Shown: positions 9,988-20,917 of the stretch, in pieces
Layout: every line of letters begins with the position of its first letter
Position numbering within the stretch: position 1 is the first letter of the stretch
Assembly: GCA_963675135.1 (NCBI GenBank)
Contig: OY776130.1
Coordinates: 59,057,808-59,121,807, forward strand
Origin: Galeopsis tetrahit
Lineage: Eukaryota > Streptophyta > Magnoliopsida > Lamiales > Lamiaceae
Direction: 5' to 3'
DNA: 64,000 bases
Notes under the pieces: generated by a model
Database searches by the model: none
Told to the model about the DNA's origin: nothing
Seen by the model: the letters and a program-made list of their open reading frames with translations, nothing else
Translations under genes and position numbers: made by a program

Positions 9988-12827
9988 CTAAGCTGTAACG
10001 GTAAAATCATTTTGGTGGGCCACGTCATCACTAGTTCCAAGAGACGACTGCTCTACAACACCAACCGTAGCAAGGGCTTCACACGGGTTTTCTTCCGACC
10101 CATGAGAAATTTGGTCTTCGTTGACTTCTTCAACTCCCGCCTGGTATTCAGTCTCATTGACTTCATTAGACGGGATGCAAAGATGTTCGTGATCAACCTC
10201 ATTGGGCACGTGATACAATTGTGCTTCATCGGTGACTATGACTGAAGAATATAAACGCGCCTGTGGTGGATAATATTCATCAGGATCGTCTTTTCTTCTA
10301 CGTTTAGTTGTACCTCTCCTTCTAACCCTTTCCTTTCCTCTCTTCTTTCCAACCTCATTTTCTGAGTTGTCCACAGCTACTGTCGAGCTTCCACCTTGAT
10401 CCCTCAAACATTCGTGTGCAAGATACCTGATTTTTGTGATAGATTGTATTTGCTGATCATCCATTCCGTGTGTTGAGACGGTATCTGCTACTTGTGCAAT
10501 GTCCCTCAGTGTAGCATTCTGAGCTCAGTAAGCAAATTGGGTTTTAAAAGATGCGTATCATAATTAACTGAAAAGGATAATATCGTTTTTGGTCCCTAAA
10601 GTTTGAGTAATACTTGTGTGCACCGAGCAACTTGTGCACAACTAATAATGTACAATGAAAACAGCTAAATATTGTTAAGTGAAAACAACTAATATTGTTC
10701 ATAGAAAACAACTAACTCTATTTAAAAATATACACCAATTGCACGGTGTTAAAGTTTATCTTCCAGTTTTGGTCCCCATCTTTCACTCACTATCAAATTA
10801 GTCCTAGAAGTACACTTTTACTGCCACATTTGGTCCCACCGTTAGTTGACTGTCCGTTGACTGATGGAATCAACTATTTGAGGATGCTTTATTTGAAAAT
10901 TATTAACTAACAGTGTAACCAAATGTGGGAGTACAAATGTACTTTCAGGACCAAATTTGATAGTGAGTGAAATAGGGAGGGGGGCAAAACTGGAAAATAG
11001 TACACTTTAGGGACCAAATATGATATTACCCCTCAACTGCAATCATACATGATGCAGAATGATGTATTAGTTACCTTAAAAGATAATTTGACACGTAATG
11101 TAGAGGCTTACCATTCTCTGAAACTCAGATGAGATAGGTATAGGTCTTCCTACCAGCCTGCGAGTAATTCTCAAGTACCAGTTCATGTATTCACCCTCAT
11201 CGAGGTCTTCCTCAGCCTCCACGATATGGAAACGGCGATTTGCCCATTCGTTTAGCTCTGATTCCATTTTTACAGAGAGGTCTACCCCACCATCAACACC
11301 ACGAGTCTTCCTTTCCCATCTCTGAACTTCTTCAGGGACCGTTTGGGGCATGCCAAACTGCCTTAGGCAACGATCTGGAAGGTGTCTTTCTGCCTTGTCG
11401 AAACATATCAACATGGTCTTCGATCTTCCAAGGATGAGTTGGTTTAAGATACCCTCGGGTATAACAGTATGACTGATAATTGAATAAGGACACCAAGTAA
11501 CCTGTGTTAAAACAGGACTAACTCATTATTTTCTAGCTTGAAAGGTATAACAGAAGAGAAAAAAAAATGCTGCATTTGGATTGAAGGATTTGAAATCACC
11601 AAAAAGTTGTCCAAAACGAGAGTTGTGGATTTTAAATTCATTCTTCAAATCCTTCGAATCCAAACAACACCAATGGGATTGCTATAATGGATTTCAAATC
11701 CATCCTCAAATCCTTCAATTCAAACACAACCTAAGTTTCTGCACAACCATATTTAAACTCACATCACTAGGTTTTAGAGAATCCAAAGCTTTACGGTAGA
11801 AGACCACATCACGGTTTGAGGTTGGGCCATTATGTTTACCTTTCCACCTTAGTACGAAAGGAAAACATTCGTGTGTAGGCACATGTTGAAGATTAGGTCG
11901 ACCAACAGTCAGGTGATAGTAACTCCAGCACTGCAAAAAAGAATAATACAATTGTGAAACTTTTCATTAGGACATGTTTTAAAACAAAATGTTATAGTTG
12001 AAGTCTTAGTTGGTACATCACCTGTAGCAATGTCAAACAACCACTAATAGTGCTTTGTGATCTAAGGGAGGCATTACCGAGTGCTCTATATAAGAAAGAT
12101 AATGCTGCTGCACCCCACGCGTATTTTCCAGCTTCATGAAAATTCTCAAATAACGGGAGATACATCACAGGCACTTTGTTACCAGTTGTGGTGGAAAAAA
12201 TTGTACTACCAACAAGATAAAGAAGGTAAGCACGCGTGTGGCGCTCAATCTCTTCGATAGAGGCATCTTCAGGAAGTTCAGAGAAAGATTCTTTTAGCCA
12301 GCTCAGCTTCACCATCCCACCGCTCGTGTATCCTGAATCCGGTGCTTTACCGAGATATTTAATACATACAGAATCACATGCAGTATAAGTTACACCTATA
12401 ACAGCTTCACCATCGATTCGAAGTCCAAGCATGTAAGCAACATCTTCAAGTGTTACAGTCATTTCTCCAGCAGTCATATGAAATGTGTTTGTTTCTTTCC
12501 TCCATCTTTCCACTAATGCAGATATGAGTGGGTTATCAAGACTAATTGCAGGAATCAACCTCAAATAACCAAAACCTGCCCTTTTAACCAGTTCAATCTG
12601 TTTCTCAGTAAGCAACCAACGATCAAGCTTTGATGTATGCTCATGGCATCTAAGTGCACCTCTCTCCTGTTAATATTAAACATATTACAAAAGCTTCAAA
12701 ACAAGACAGAAGGAGATTTTGCATGTAAAAACACCTGTCCCTCCCAAACTGCGGCTGAAACATGCTTGTCTTGATCGTATAGGATAGATTCATCAACTGG
12801 TCCAGGGTTCGTTGCATAATATTCCAT
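9988..12827 (-). CDS. MAIL2-like: MAIN-LIKE protein with plant mobile domain (MAIL2-type)
   Basis: Five coding exons: 12735-12827, 12022-12666, 11763-11930, 11112-11501 and 9988-10518, all in phase, giving 608 residues. The start MEYYATNPGPVDE is the first ATG after a 5'UTR splice acceptor at 12847. Family hallmarks are visible: WEGQERGALRCHEHTSKLD, the GEMTVTLEDVAYMLGLRIDG motif, and GKYAWGAAALSFLYRALGNAS, all in the plant mobile domain (about residues 40-390). The C-terminal exon is hydrophilic with a basic cluster (about residues 490-508) that looks like a nuclear localisation signal. In Arabidopsis, MAIN and MAIL proteins are nuclear and act in meristem maintenance, silencing of transposons and gene expression. 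The domain is related to transposon-encoded proteins, but introns and an open frame argue for a host gene. It lacks the PP7-like phosphatase domain of MAIL3. MAIL2 rather than MAIN or MAIL1 is inferred from length and remembered similarity. Confidence 0.85.
10577..11028. mobile_element. Foldback element in the last intron of the MAIN-LIKE gene
   Basis: Two long arms are inverted copies of each other. Terminal motif TTTGGTCCCTAAAG recurs inverted at the far end, followed by matching CCAGTTTTGG/CCAAAACTGG-type blocks and then ACTCACTATCAAATT and its complement. There is no coding capacity. The left arm is split by a 145-bp insertion (10605-10749). The family of termini is not identified. Confidence 0.7.
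10605..10749. mobile_element. Small nested insertion with 8-bp target duplication
   Basis: Flanked on both sides by TAAAGTTT (10597-10604 and 10750-10757). Near each end there is CACCGAGCAA or, inverted, CACCGTGCAA. Inside, the phrase AAAACAACTAA is repeated. The 8-bp duplication points to a hAT-type non-autonomous element. Confidence 0.65.
11568..11731. mobile_element. Tourist-like MITE copy in a MAIN-LIKE intron
   Basis: Ends TGCTGCATTTGGATTGAAGG and, inverted, GGTTGTGTTTGAATTGAAGG. It is the same type of termini as the element at 1266-1484, but shorter and without a clean target duplication. Confidence 0.55.
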
Positions 12828-14960
12828 CACGTTGGTATAAGTTACATCTGTCCAAAATGCAGCCCCACAGAAGGCTTAGTAAATATATCTGATCATTTAT
12901 ATCACTATGTGAACATAACTAGTATCTCAATGTAATTAAAAGATAAATAGGAGCTATATTCTAGTTATGATATGTAATGATACATGACTCCAAATCCCAA
13001 ATTGCAACGCCAGGAATTAATCACAAATCTGGTCAAACTATTCCATGTAATAAAGGATGGGGTGAAAATGAGATTTTTCATAAGGCAGAATCAACTAAAG
13101 GTCTACAAGGAACTTCACAATAATGTAAGTATGTAACATATTCATCTGAATTTAAGAATATTATTATAAAACATTTAAGTTATCAGATTATATAAAGTGT
13201 ATTGCAGGTACAAATACAAGTTGAACATTACAGCTCATTAGGTGTCGTTACTCGTTACAATTTTTACAATAAATGGAAATATTTATTGATTAGGAGAAAA
13301 TACAAAGGGGCGAGGAATCCCATATTCCCATACAAAATAGATCAACAAAAGCTAAAATGTAATTCCAATCTGCAACTATGTCTGACACAAGAAAAACTTT
13401 GATATCTATATGGGTTTGACACCCATCTAGCTACCTATAAACTTAGTTTTATCCCAGACGTCCTCAATGGACCTCCAAAGCCACTTCTCCTATTCCCTTA
13501 AACTAAAGGGACCAACACAATTTTGAAAAAATCATTTCCAATAGCACTTGCCTCTTTTGTTTATAAAGCCTCCAAGATTTGACAGAAACGGATCAATAGT
13601 AGAATGTGGTAAGACCCAAAGTAAACCCTACACGTTTAATACCCTGTTCCAGGAAAAATGAAACTTAAAAAAATAATAACGTCCAAGTTTGAGGAGGATA
13701 CATACCAAAATGACAATTCTGGAGTCCATTTAAAATATATATTCTCCTATTTCATTCATGAGTTGCAGGCATGGTATTTGCAAATGTTTAGTATCCACGT
13801 AGACTTGTAGTGAAGACACAAGGTCCATAATTAGTCAAGACAAATTCCACCTCTATCCAAACTAAAAAGCTCCAATGATAAATGCCTTTTTAATTTTTAT
13901 TATTTCCTTAGGCTACAGCACATGCAATTATTTGTTTATAGCAAAAGCTATTTTGAATTTCTGCATCTTCATTCTCCACGGGCTATCTGAGCTAGGATAA
14001 AAAGATGAAGAAATCAAAAGCCCTCGCGCAACATGATACAGCTGTCAGCTGAACTTCTAATCTTCTTTCACAATACAATTCAGCACCTGAAATTCCACAA
14101 TAGACTGCATCCATGCTTCCCCATACCCACTTGACCAACATTTCTAAAACTACAACTTTTATGTTACAACCGAAATTGAAGTTCTTCTTTCCTATTCTTA
14201 CTTTTACACATACATCTCTGGCAGTATCAATAAAAAAATGGAGCATGCAATTTTTCATTTCAACTTTTAGTATGACTGTTTTGTGAAGATATATTCTAAT
14301 AGGAGACAGAGCATTACTGAATAAGGCATGCACCGGGCAACTGATGAAGCATACACTACTTTCTATATCCAAAAGAACACAATAAAGAAGAACACTTGAT
14401 AAAACTCAGCAACTGATGGCCTACAAATAATGTGCAAATTCTCTGCTTTTCAATGTAAAACACTCACAGTAACCACACAAAGGAAGACCCTCATCCATAA
14501 AACAGAAAATTGAAAGTTCTTCATCAATTAAAGTTCAAAAGCTATGAACTTAGTCTTGATAGGTACTCAAAGATGCTAGTAATATTTTCACTAAACATAA
14601 GCAATAATAACCAAAATAAGCAGCAAAAAATAAAAATAGAATTATACTAAAAATAATATATTTATCTCAAGGATATGAAAGGAAAGACTTACTGGATGCG
14701 GAATAATAATCTTCAGACTTCATATCAATGCATTGAATCTTTCTCGCAGACTCTCACTCCTTTTCCTATTTGGAAACCCCCAAAACCGCGGTCAATTTGA
14801 ACCACCTTTTCGGATAAAATAAAAAGCCATGACTGAGAAAAATTGTAGATTGAAAAAGGGTTTTTTATATGGAATATAGCGTTTGATAGAGATTTACGAA
14901 GGACGACGACTGCAACGCTGCAGATGGAAAGAGAAAAGAGAGTGTGGGGGAGAGAGAGAG
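12828..14960 (-). other. 5'UTR, 1.8-kb 5'UTR intron and promoter side of the MAIN-LIKE gene
   Basis: An acceptor (CAG at 12848-12850) lies 20 nt upstream of the start codon. A matching donor, CCA followed by GTAAGT, lies at 14692. This implies an intron of about 1845 bp inside the 5'UTR. Open frames within it (for example near 14000-14370) show no domain and are treated as noise. A GA/CT microsatellite at about 14950-14973 probably lies in the core promoter or first exon. Confidence 0.55.
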
Positions 14961-14973
14961 AGAGAGGGGGGAT

Positions 14974-16341
14974 ACAGACTACAGTGCTGCAGATGGACTG
15001 GGCTCTACGACAAATAAAATAGCCCATAATTCAACAGGTTGGGCTGGATTCTAGCTACGGTTAATTACACACACCGTCTTTACTTTTAAGGACACCCATT
15101 GGGCATCCACCGTATAATGGGGAGAAAAAATGACAAATGGTCCATTGTCTTTTTTTTTTGTTAAGATGGTCCATTGTGAGAATTCTCAAAAGTCCGTGTA
15201 ACTTTTAAAATACCATTTTTCTAAGTATTACTCCCTCTGTCCCAGGGAAAACTCCCCCTTCAGACACGAATGTTAAGAAATACTAATATAATAAGAAATA
15301 CTAATATAATAAGTAAATCTATTGGGTAACCTTCAGACACGAATGTTAAGAAATACTAATATAATAATAAGTAAATCTATTGGGTAAATATTCTCTCTCA
15401 CAATTCATTATATTATTTTCTTTGTCCATCACATATCTCTAATACATTTACTTGTTATATTATTATTTCTTAGCATTCGTGTCTGGAGCTCATGGAGAGC
15501 TTTTCCTGGGACGGGGGATTAAATTTTACTTTCACTCACACTGTTCATTTTTTTTATGAACATTTTCAATTGTGTTCATATAATTTATCAGAACATTCTC
15601 ATGATGTTCATATATTTTTAATTATAGTATATATTTGAAAATTATTTTCAAAATATGATCAATTTTTAATAAATTAGAACTGAAATGTTCAGTTTCTTTA
15701 AAGCAAAAATATAATACACGTCAAACAATTTAGGATACCACATTCACGTTTAAATCCATATTATTAAGCAAATCAATATGATAAGCATAATATAAAAAGA
15801 AACAACTCATAAACATTACACAAAAATCTAATTTTAAATTAAAAGAAAAAATTTATAAATGAACATTTAGAAGTTAGAACCATTGAAGAACGACATTGCA
15901 TTCATCACCGAATAGACCTTAAATTTTCACCTTTTTTTTTTTTGTTGGAAACTTTTCGTTCTAAACGACAATTAATATTTTCAACGTGAAAATAATAGTG
16001 AGTTTACCTATCACAAGACTTTTTTGAATTTAAGAAAATGTTAAAACTAACATTTCATACATTAAAAAAAAGAAAAAAAAAAAAAAAAAAAAACTACTCC
16101 ATGTGAATGTATTCATAAATTCCGTGAGTGCAAATACCCACGACATTCTATTTTGGATGCAAAAGCCCAAATAATCGAGCCCAAATTTGAATCTCGAACC
16201 CAGCGACAGTGAATAAACAGTATGTTGAGCACTTCTACTTCCCAGTTCTCACTCTCATCATCATCTGTGAATAAACAGTATGTAAATTGCTAGGAGGAAA
16301 GAGCCCTGTGATTTCTCAGTAGACGATATGCAGTAGCATCA
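14974..16341. other. Intergenic region between MAIN-LIKE and PPR genes
   Basis: AT-rich, with one Stowaway-like element (15231-15519) and a poly(A) run at about 16070-16092. No coding frame. The last 100 bases are the PPR 5'UTR and contain a two-codon upstream frame at 16328 (ATG CAG TAG). Confidence 0.6.
15231..15519. mobile_element. Stowaway-like MITE with internal duplication
   Basis: Begins CTCCCTCTGTCCCAGG after TA and ends with the inverted counterpart CCTGGGACGGGGGA. Subterminal CAGACACGAATG and CATTCGTGTCTG are complementary. A segment of about 65 bp, starting CTTCAGACACGAATG and ending at ATTGGGTAA, occurs twice in tandem. Confidence 0.75.
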
Positions 16342-18300
16342 ATGGGATGTGGGATGAATACAATTCAGAATCTTGTATTGTTTCATCCGCATTCTTTAAG
16401 TAGAAGCTTCAGATTTTATCGTGAAATCTCAATCGCGGTTCTAATTTCTCTTCAATCATCAAGACGTTTTAGACATTGCATGAATTTAGCGCCATTAAAT
16501 ATTGTTCACTTGCATTTCTCAGCTAAAAATAATGGGAAACCCCATGATGATCCTCCATTGAAATTGTATCACTCAATGATTAAAGCCCAACATGTATCCG
16601 AGTTTTCGATTCCGAGACAAGATTACTCACTCAAACAAGATGTTGCTAAGGCAAATTGTATGATTACCAGACTATGTGAAGAAAGCAGGACTTCTGCAGC
16701 ACGCGAACTGTTTGAAGAAATGCCGGAAAGAGATGTGATTTCTTGGACGGCTTTAATTACAGGCTACATGAAGTGTGGTCTTGTTAAAGAAGCAAGAGAA
16801 TTGTTTGATAGGGTTGATGCCCAGAAAAATGTTGTCACTTACACAGCTATGATATCTGGGTACTTGAAATCAAAGAGAATTGCTGAGGCAGAGAAGCTCT
16901 TCGACGAAATGCCTGATAAGAATGTGATTGCTTGGAATACCATGATTGATGGGTACCTACGGAGTGGCAAGACCGAACAGGCGTTGGCACTGTTCGAGAA
17001 GATGAGGGAGAGGAATGTTCATTCTTGGAACACAGTGATCTCTGGGCTGGTAAACTGTGGAAGGATTGAGGAGGCTAGGGGGCTTTTTGATCGAATGCCT
17101 TTGAAGAATGTGATATCTTGGAATATCATGATATCAGGACTAGCAAGGAATCGGAGGATTGATGAAGCTAGATTGCTCTTTGTTAAGATGCCTGAGCGGA
17201 GTGTGGTTTCATGGAATGCGATGATCACTGGTTTTATTCAGAACGGTGAGATTGATAGAGCGATGACGTTGTTTGATGAAATGCCAGGGAAGAACGTTGT
17301 TTCCTGGACTGTGATCATAAGTGGGTGCGTGCAATACGGTAAAAGTGAAGAAGCATTGAGAACATTCTATCTCATGAACAGAAATGGAAGGGTGAAGCCA
17401 AACGAAGGGACTTTCGTGTGTGTTTTGGGAGCTTGTAGTGACATAGCAGGTCTTGTTGAAGGTACACAAGTTCATCAAGTAATCAGCAAGACTGTGTATC
17501 AAGAAAGTGAAGTTGTTATATCTTCATTAATAAATATGTATTCGAAATGTGGAGAGCTGGCGATGGCTAGAAAAGTGTTCGATTATGGGTTGAGGGGAAA
17601 CAGAGATTTAGTGTGTTGGAACTCCATGATTTCTGCTTATGCTCACCATGGATGTGGAAGAGAAGCAATCATGGTGTTCGATGAAATGCAACGTATAGGT
17701 TTTAGACCAAACGATATTACCTATATCGGATTGCTTTCTGCTTGTAGCCATGCTGGTCTCGTGCAAGAAGGGCTGAATTACTTTGAAGGGCTTATGAGAG
17801 ATAAGTCTGTAAAAGTGAGAGAAGAACATTACACATGTATTGTGGATTTGTATGGTAGAGCAGGGAGGCTACTTGAGGCGTTTGATCTTATAACGAAGCT
17901 TCCAATGAGAGCATCAGTGAATACATGGTGCACGCTTCTCTTGGGATGTGGTATTCACGGGAATGATGAGATTGGGAAACGGGTAGAGAAGTTGCTTTTA
18001 GACGTAGAATCAGCAAATGCCGGCACTTATGCACTTCTCTGTAACTTATATGCTGCTTGTGGGAAATCGAAGGAGGCTGAAATGGTGAAGTTGAAGATGA
18101 AGGATGAGGGGTTGAAGAAACAGCCTGGTTGCAGTTGGATTGAAGCTGGAAACAGGTTCCATGTTTTCGTTGCTGGAGATAGATCACACAGAGAGTTTGA
18201 AGCTATGAGTTGGTTACTTTTGGATCTTCATAAGAAAATGAAGAGGATTGGGAACAGAGTATTTGACAATATTCTAATTGATGCTAATTATTTCTTCTAG
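16342..18300 (+). CDS. PPR protein, PLS class with E/E+ end, probably mitochondrial (At2g35030 type)
   Basis: Intronless frame of 652 residues. The first 100 or so residues are basic and Ser/Arg-rich, a plausible mitochondrial presequence. From about residue 104 there are tandem pentatricopeptide repeats of 31-36 residues with the phrase MPERDVISWTALITGY and variants, each following on directly. The C-terminal E/E+ region ends KKQPGCSWIE...HVFVAGDRSH; there is no DYW deaminase domain. PLS-class proteins bind specific organelle RNAs and usually take part in C-to-U editing, borrowing a deaminase when DYW is absent. Repeat order and the E-domain text resemble my memory of Arabidopsis At2g35030. 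The start is the first in-frame ATG; a later Met (16480) is also possible. A tiny upstream frame precedes it by 5 nt. Confidence 0.92.
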   Translation: MGCGMNTIQNLVLFHPHSLSRSFRFYREISIAVLISLQSSRRFRHCMNLAPLNIVHLHFSAKNNGKPHDDPPLKLYHSMIKAQHVSEFSIPRQDYSLKQDVAKANCMITRLCEESRTSAARELFEEMPERDVISWTALITGYMKCGLVKEARELFDRVDAQKNVVTYTAMISGYLKSKRIAEAEKLFDEMPDKNVIAWNTMIDGYLRSGKTEQALALFEKMRERNVHSWNTVISGLVNCGRIEEARGLFDRMPLKNVISWNIMISGLARNRRIDEARLLFVKMPERSVVSWNAMITGFIQNGEIDRAMTLFDEMPGKNVVSWTVIISGCVQYGKSEEALRTFYLMNRNGRVKPNEGTFVCVLGACSDIAGLVEGTQVHQVISKTVYQESEVVISSLINMYSKCGELAMARKVFDYGLRGNRDLVCWNSMISAYAHHGCGREAIMVFDEMQRIGFRPNDITYIGLLSACSHAGLVQEGLNYFEGLMRDKSVKVREEHYTCIVDLYGRAGRLLEAFDLITKLPMRASVNTWCTLLLGCGIHGNDEIGKRVEKLLLDVESANAGTYALLCNLYAACGKSKEAEMVKLKMKDEGLKKQPGCSWIEAGNRFHVFVAGDRSHREFEAMSWLLLDLHKKMKRIGNRVFDNILIDANYFF

Positions 18301-18339
18301 TTTATTTGACAATTAGAGAAGTTTTTTCCATAAAAACCT

Positions 18340-18430
18340 TTGCTTTGGCTTGGGGCTCTTGCTAGTGCACCGTAGGGTTGGTCTTCCGGATTAGTCGATC
18401 CTTGAGCGAGATACCAAGACTTAACAAAAT
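18340..18430 (+). repeat. SINE-tail-like fragment downstream of the PPR gene
   Basis: Contains GGATTAGTCGATCC and GAGATACC, close to the 3' region of the SINE-like repeat at 57050-57249 and the fragment near 46871. No head region with A and B boxes is visible. It may be part of the PPR 3'UTR. Confidence 0.35.
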
Positions 18431-18999
18431 GAAGTATTTGTATCATATGTCTTGTTATGGATTTTTTGTGGCAATTAAGTGTACACTGTCCATCCATAAT
18501 TGTAGGTTGTTGCTGCAGGAATATCAAGTTTGCACTCACAGACTTACTATATTGATTTATTTATTTTTAAATCTCAAGAAAGTCAAAGTTAGTTAGAAAA
18601 GAAAGACAGGTAGAATATTATGTGGGGTGATCTCTTTAATTAGTATGATAGGAATTGAAGTTACGGGACATTTAAATAGTGATATGACAAGTGGGTTATT
18701 CGAATTCACATTTGGTCCTTTTTCTTTTCAAATTTCCAACTATAGTCCTTTTATTATCAGAAAGATCCTTTTCTAAAGGAAAATGATGAGGGACGAATCT
18801 CACCGTCCACCAGCGTCCAACAACCAGCAGTTTGCATTCGAATGATGATGTTTTTAATATTCACCTAAAGAAGAAAGATAAAAATGGAAAATTATGTGCA
18901 GGTTGTTGATACTACTGGTTTTGTGAAGAAACAAAATGTAGATCATGTTCCATGTGAGGATATTTTGGAGTGTGGTAAGTGAGAGAAAGGAACAATCAT

Positions 19000-19002
<3 letters not shown>

Positions 19003-19037
<35 letters not shown>
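19003..19037. repeat. (AG)n microsatellite
   Basis: Uninterrupted AG run of about 17 units, followed by a short imperfect extension. Confidence 0.95.
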
Positions 19038-19043
<6 letters not shown>

Positions 19044-19178
19044 GAGTTCAGCATACATTATCATGAATTTTCAGCATCCCCACAGCTGCACCAACTGATC
19101 CTGTGTGGGGTCTTTTACACTTTCATCAAAAAAATAAAAGATACTCCATTCAAAATACTCTCATTTAATAAATTATTA

Positions 19179-19428
19179 CTCCCTCCGTCCCATGATTTTA
19201 TACACACTTTCCTTAACGGGCGTCCCAACATTTTTTGCATACTCCAAAAAAGGAAACAATAATACCAATAATACCCCTCCTTTATTTTACCTTTAATCAA
19301 ATATCTTTCACTTTAATCAATGAATTACCAACAATACCCCTCTTTTATTTACTTTACACATCACTTTATTTCATTTTCTTAATCTCCTTGCCGGTCAAAA
19401 TGTGTATAAAATACTGGGACGGAGGGAG
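19179..19428. mobile_element. Stowaway-like MITE
   Basis: 250 bp between TA duplications, ends CTCCCTCCGTCCCATGATTT and the inverted counterpart ending GGGACGGAGGGAG. A/T-rich interior, no coding capacity. Confidence 0.9.
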
Positions 19429-20879
19429 TATTTTAAATTTTAATAAAGATATATTTTGAAATTTATAATTTTAGATACAATAAACACTAATATTTTATTA
19501 ATTTGTGTAAAAAAATTAAAGGGGAGCCATCATTTTGGTACAAATGAATTAATATAACCAATCTCTTACTTGTACTTTCTCTAGCTATCCACTTTATTTG
19601 TATTTTAATTTAAGAATAAAAAAAAATTGTTCCAAATAATTGTCATTTTATACTCATTTAAAATAATTAAATGCCATTTTCTAATTTTGTTCCTATATTT
19701 AATTTTGTAGTAATAGTAAGCATTAAATGACATATAGATAAATAAAATTATAAAACTGCATGTTACACATATTTATTGTTATTTATTGGAGGAGAAGAAA
19801 ATATGAAAAAGCAGTCTTTTACTAGTTTAAATTCGAGGGGGACGTTTTCGTTTAGTTTTATTTAAGGAGATTAATTCTTTTTTTAATGTCACACTAATAC
19901 TAAATCAAAATTTCATAGGAAATTTCCTCCATTAAGCTCATAATTTTTTTTAATGATCAATGATCAAACAAATTAATTCGAGAGACAACCAGCTGTGTGT
20001 AATGAAATGAGAGCAAACCTTTTCTCTATTATTTAACGCATTTGAAGTATTTTCTTACTTTACTTGTTCAAATTGTTTTATTATATGACATCCTTATCGT
20101 AATCATGACAATGACAAACTTTGTCTTTGTTGTCTATCCCCTTTGACCCTGTGTGCTAAACATAATCATATTAATTATTTTATATGAAATATTCTCAATA
20201 TTTATGTATTTTGATTAATTAAATATAATTGTAATCATATTTTTATTTTCTAATATTATGTGCAATACATTTTCTTTCAAATTTATTTCTATGTGTTTTA
20301 AGTGGATTCAAATTATTTTTGAATATTGACTAAATCAAATAGGAAATAGAATTGATATAAATATAATATGAATTCTTGTATGTAATAAGGTGTAGGTCAT
20401 TTAAGTGGATTCAAATTATTTTTGATATATTTATAATTGTTCCGTTGGATTTTTGTCATTTGACATGACATATTATAATTAAGTTAAAATCATGATTTAA
20501 TTGCATTAATTGTACTATTCAATTGACTATACATATTTAATACAGTATTTATTTGATTGACTATAAATAAATTTGTGATTGGAATTTTAAAACATAGATT
20601 ACTGTACTTAGAAAGTAAGGTTGAATTGGATAGTGTGATATAGACTCAAATGGACTGAAGTATTTTGGTGTTAGTCACAGAATTGTATATTCAGTAATAA
20701 ATAAAAGAGATTGTTAAAAAGTGGAGTAGTAATTTATTGGTCAAACATACCAAAAAAACCATTTAATAAACGAGTGAGAGTAAACAATATTTACTTTCCA
20801 CAAAAGAAAATAAGAAGCTTAACTAAGACACAAAAAAATGAAAAGTTTAACAATTAACTAATGAAGGAATAAGGACAAA

Positions 20880-20917
20880 GTGAGATAGCTCAAGTGGTTA
20901 GAGCACCACTACCTAGG
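20880..20917 (+). repeat. Truncated SINE head (tRNA-like A box)
   Basis: Contains TAGCTCAAGTGG, a good polymerase III A box, followed by TTAGAGCACCACTACCTAGG. This matches the head of the complete SINE at 29148-29266. The B box is missing because the sequence changes at about 20917, next to the hAT-like remnant. Confidence 0.6.

Noticed and set aside
13992..14372. 126-codon frame on the minus strand
   Set aside because: Lies within the inferred 5'UTR intron of the MAIN-LIKE gene, Cys/Val-rich with no recognisable domain.
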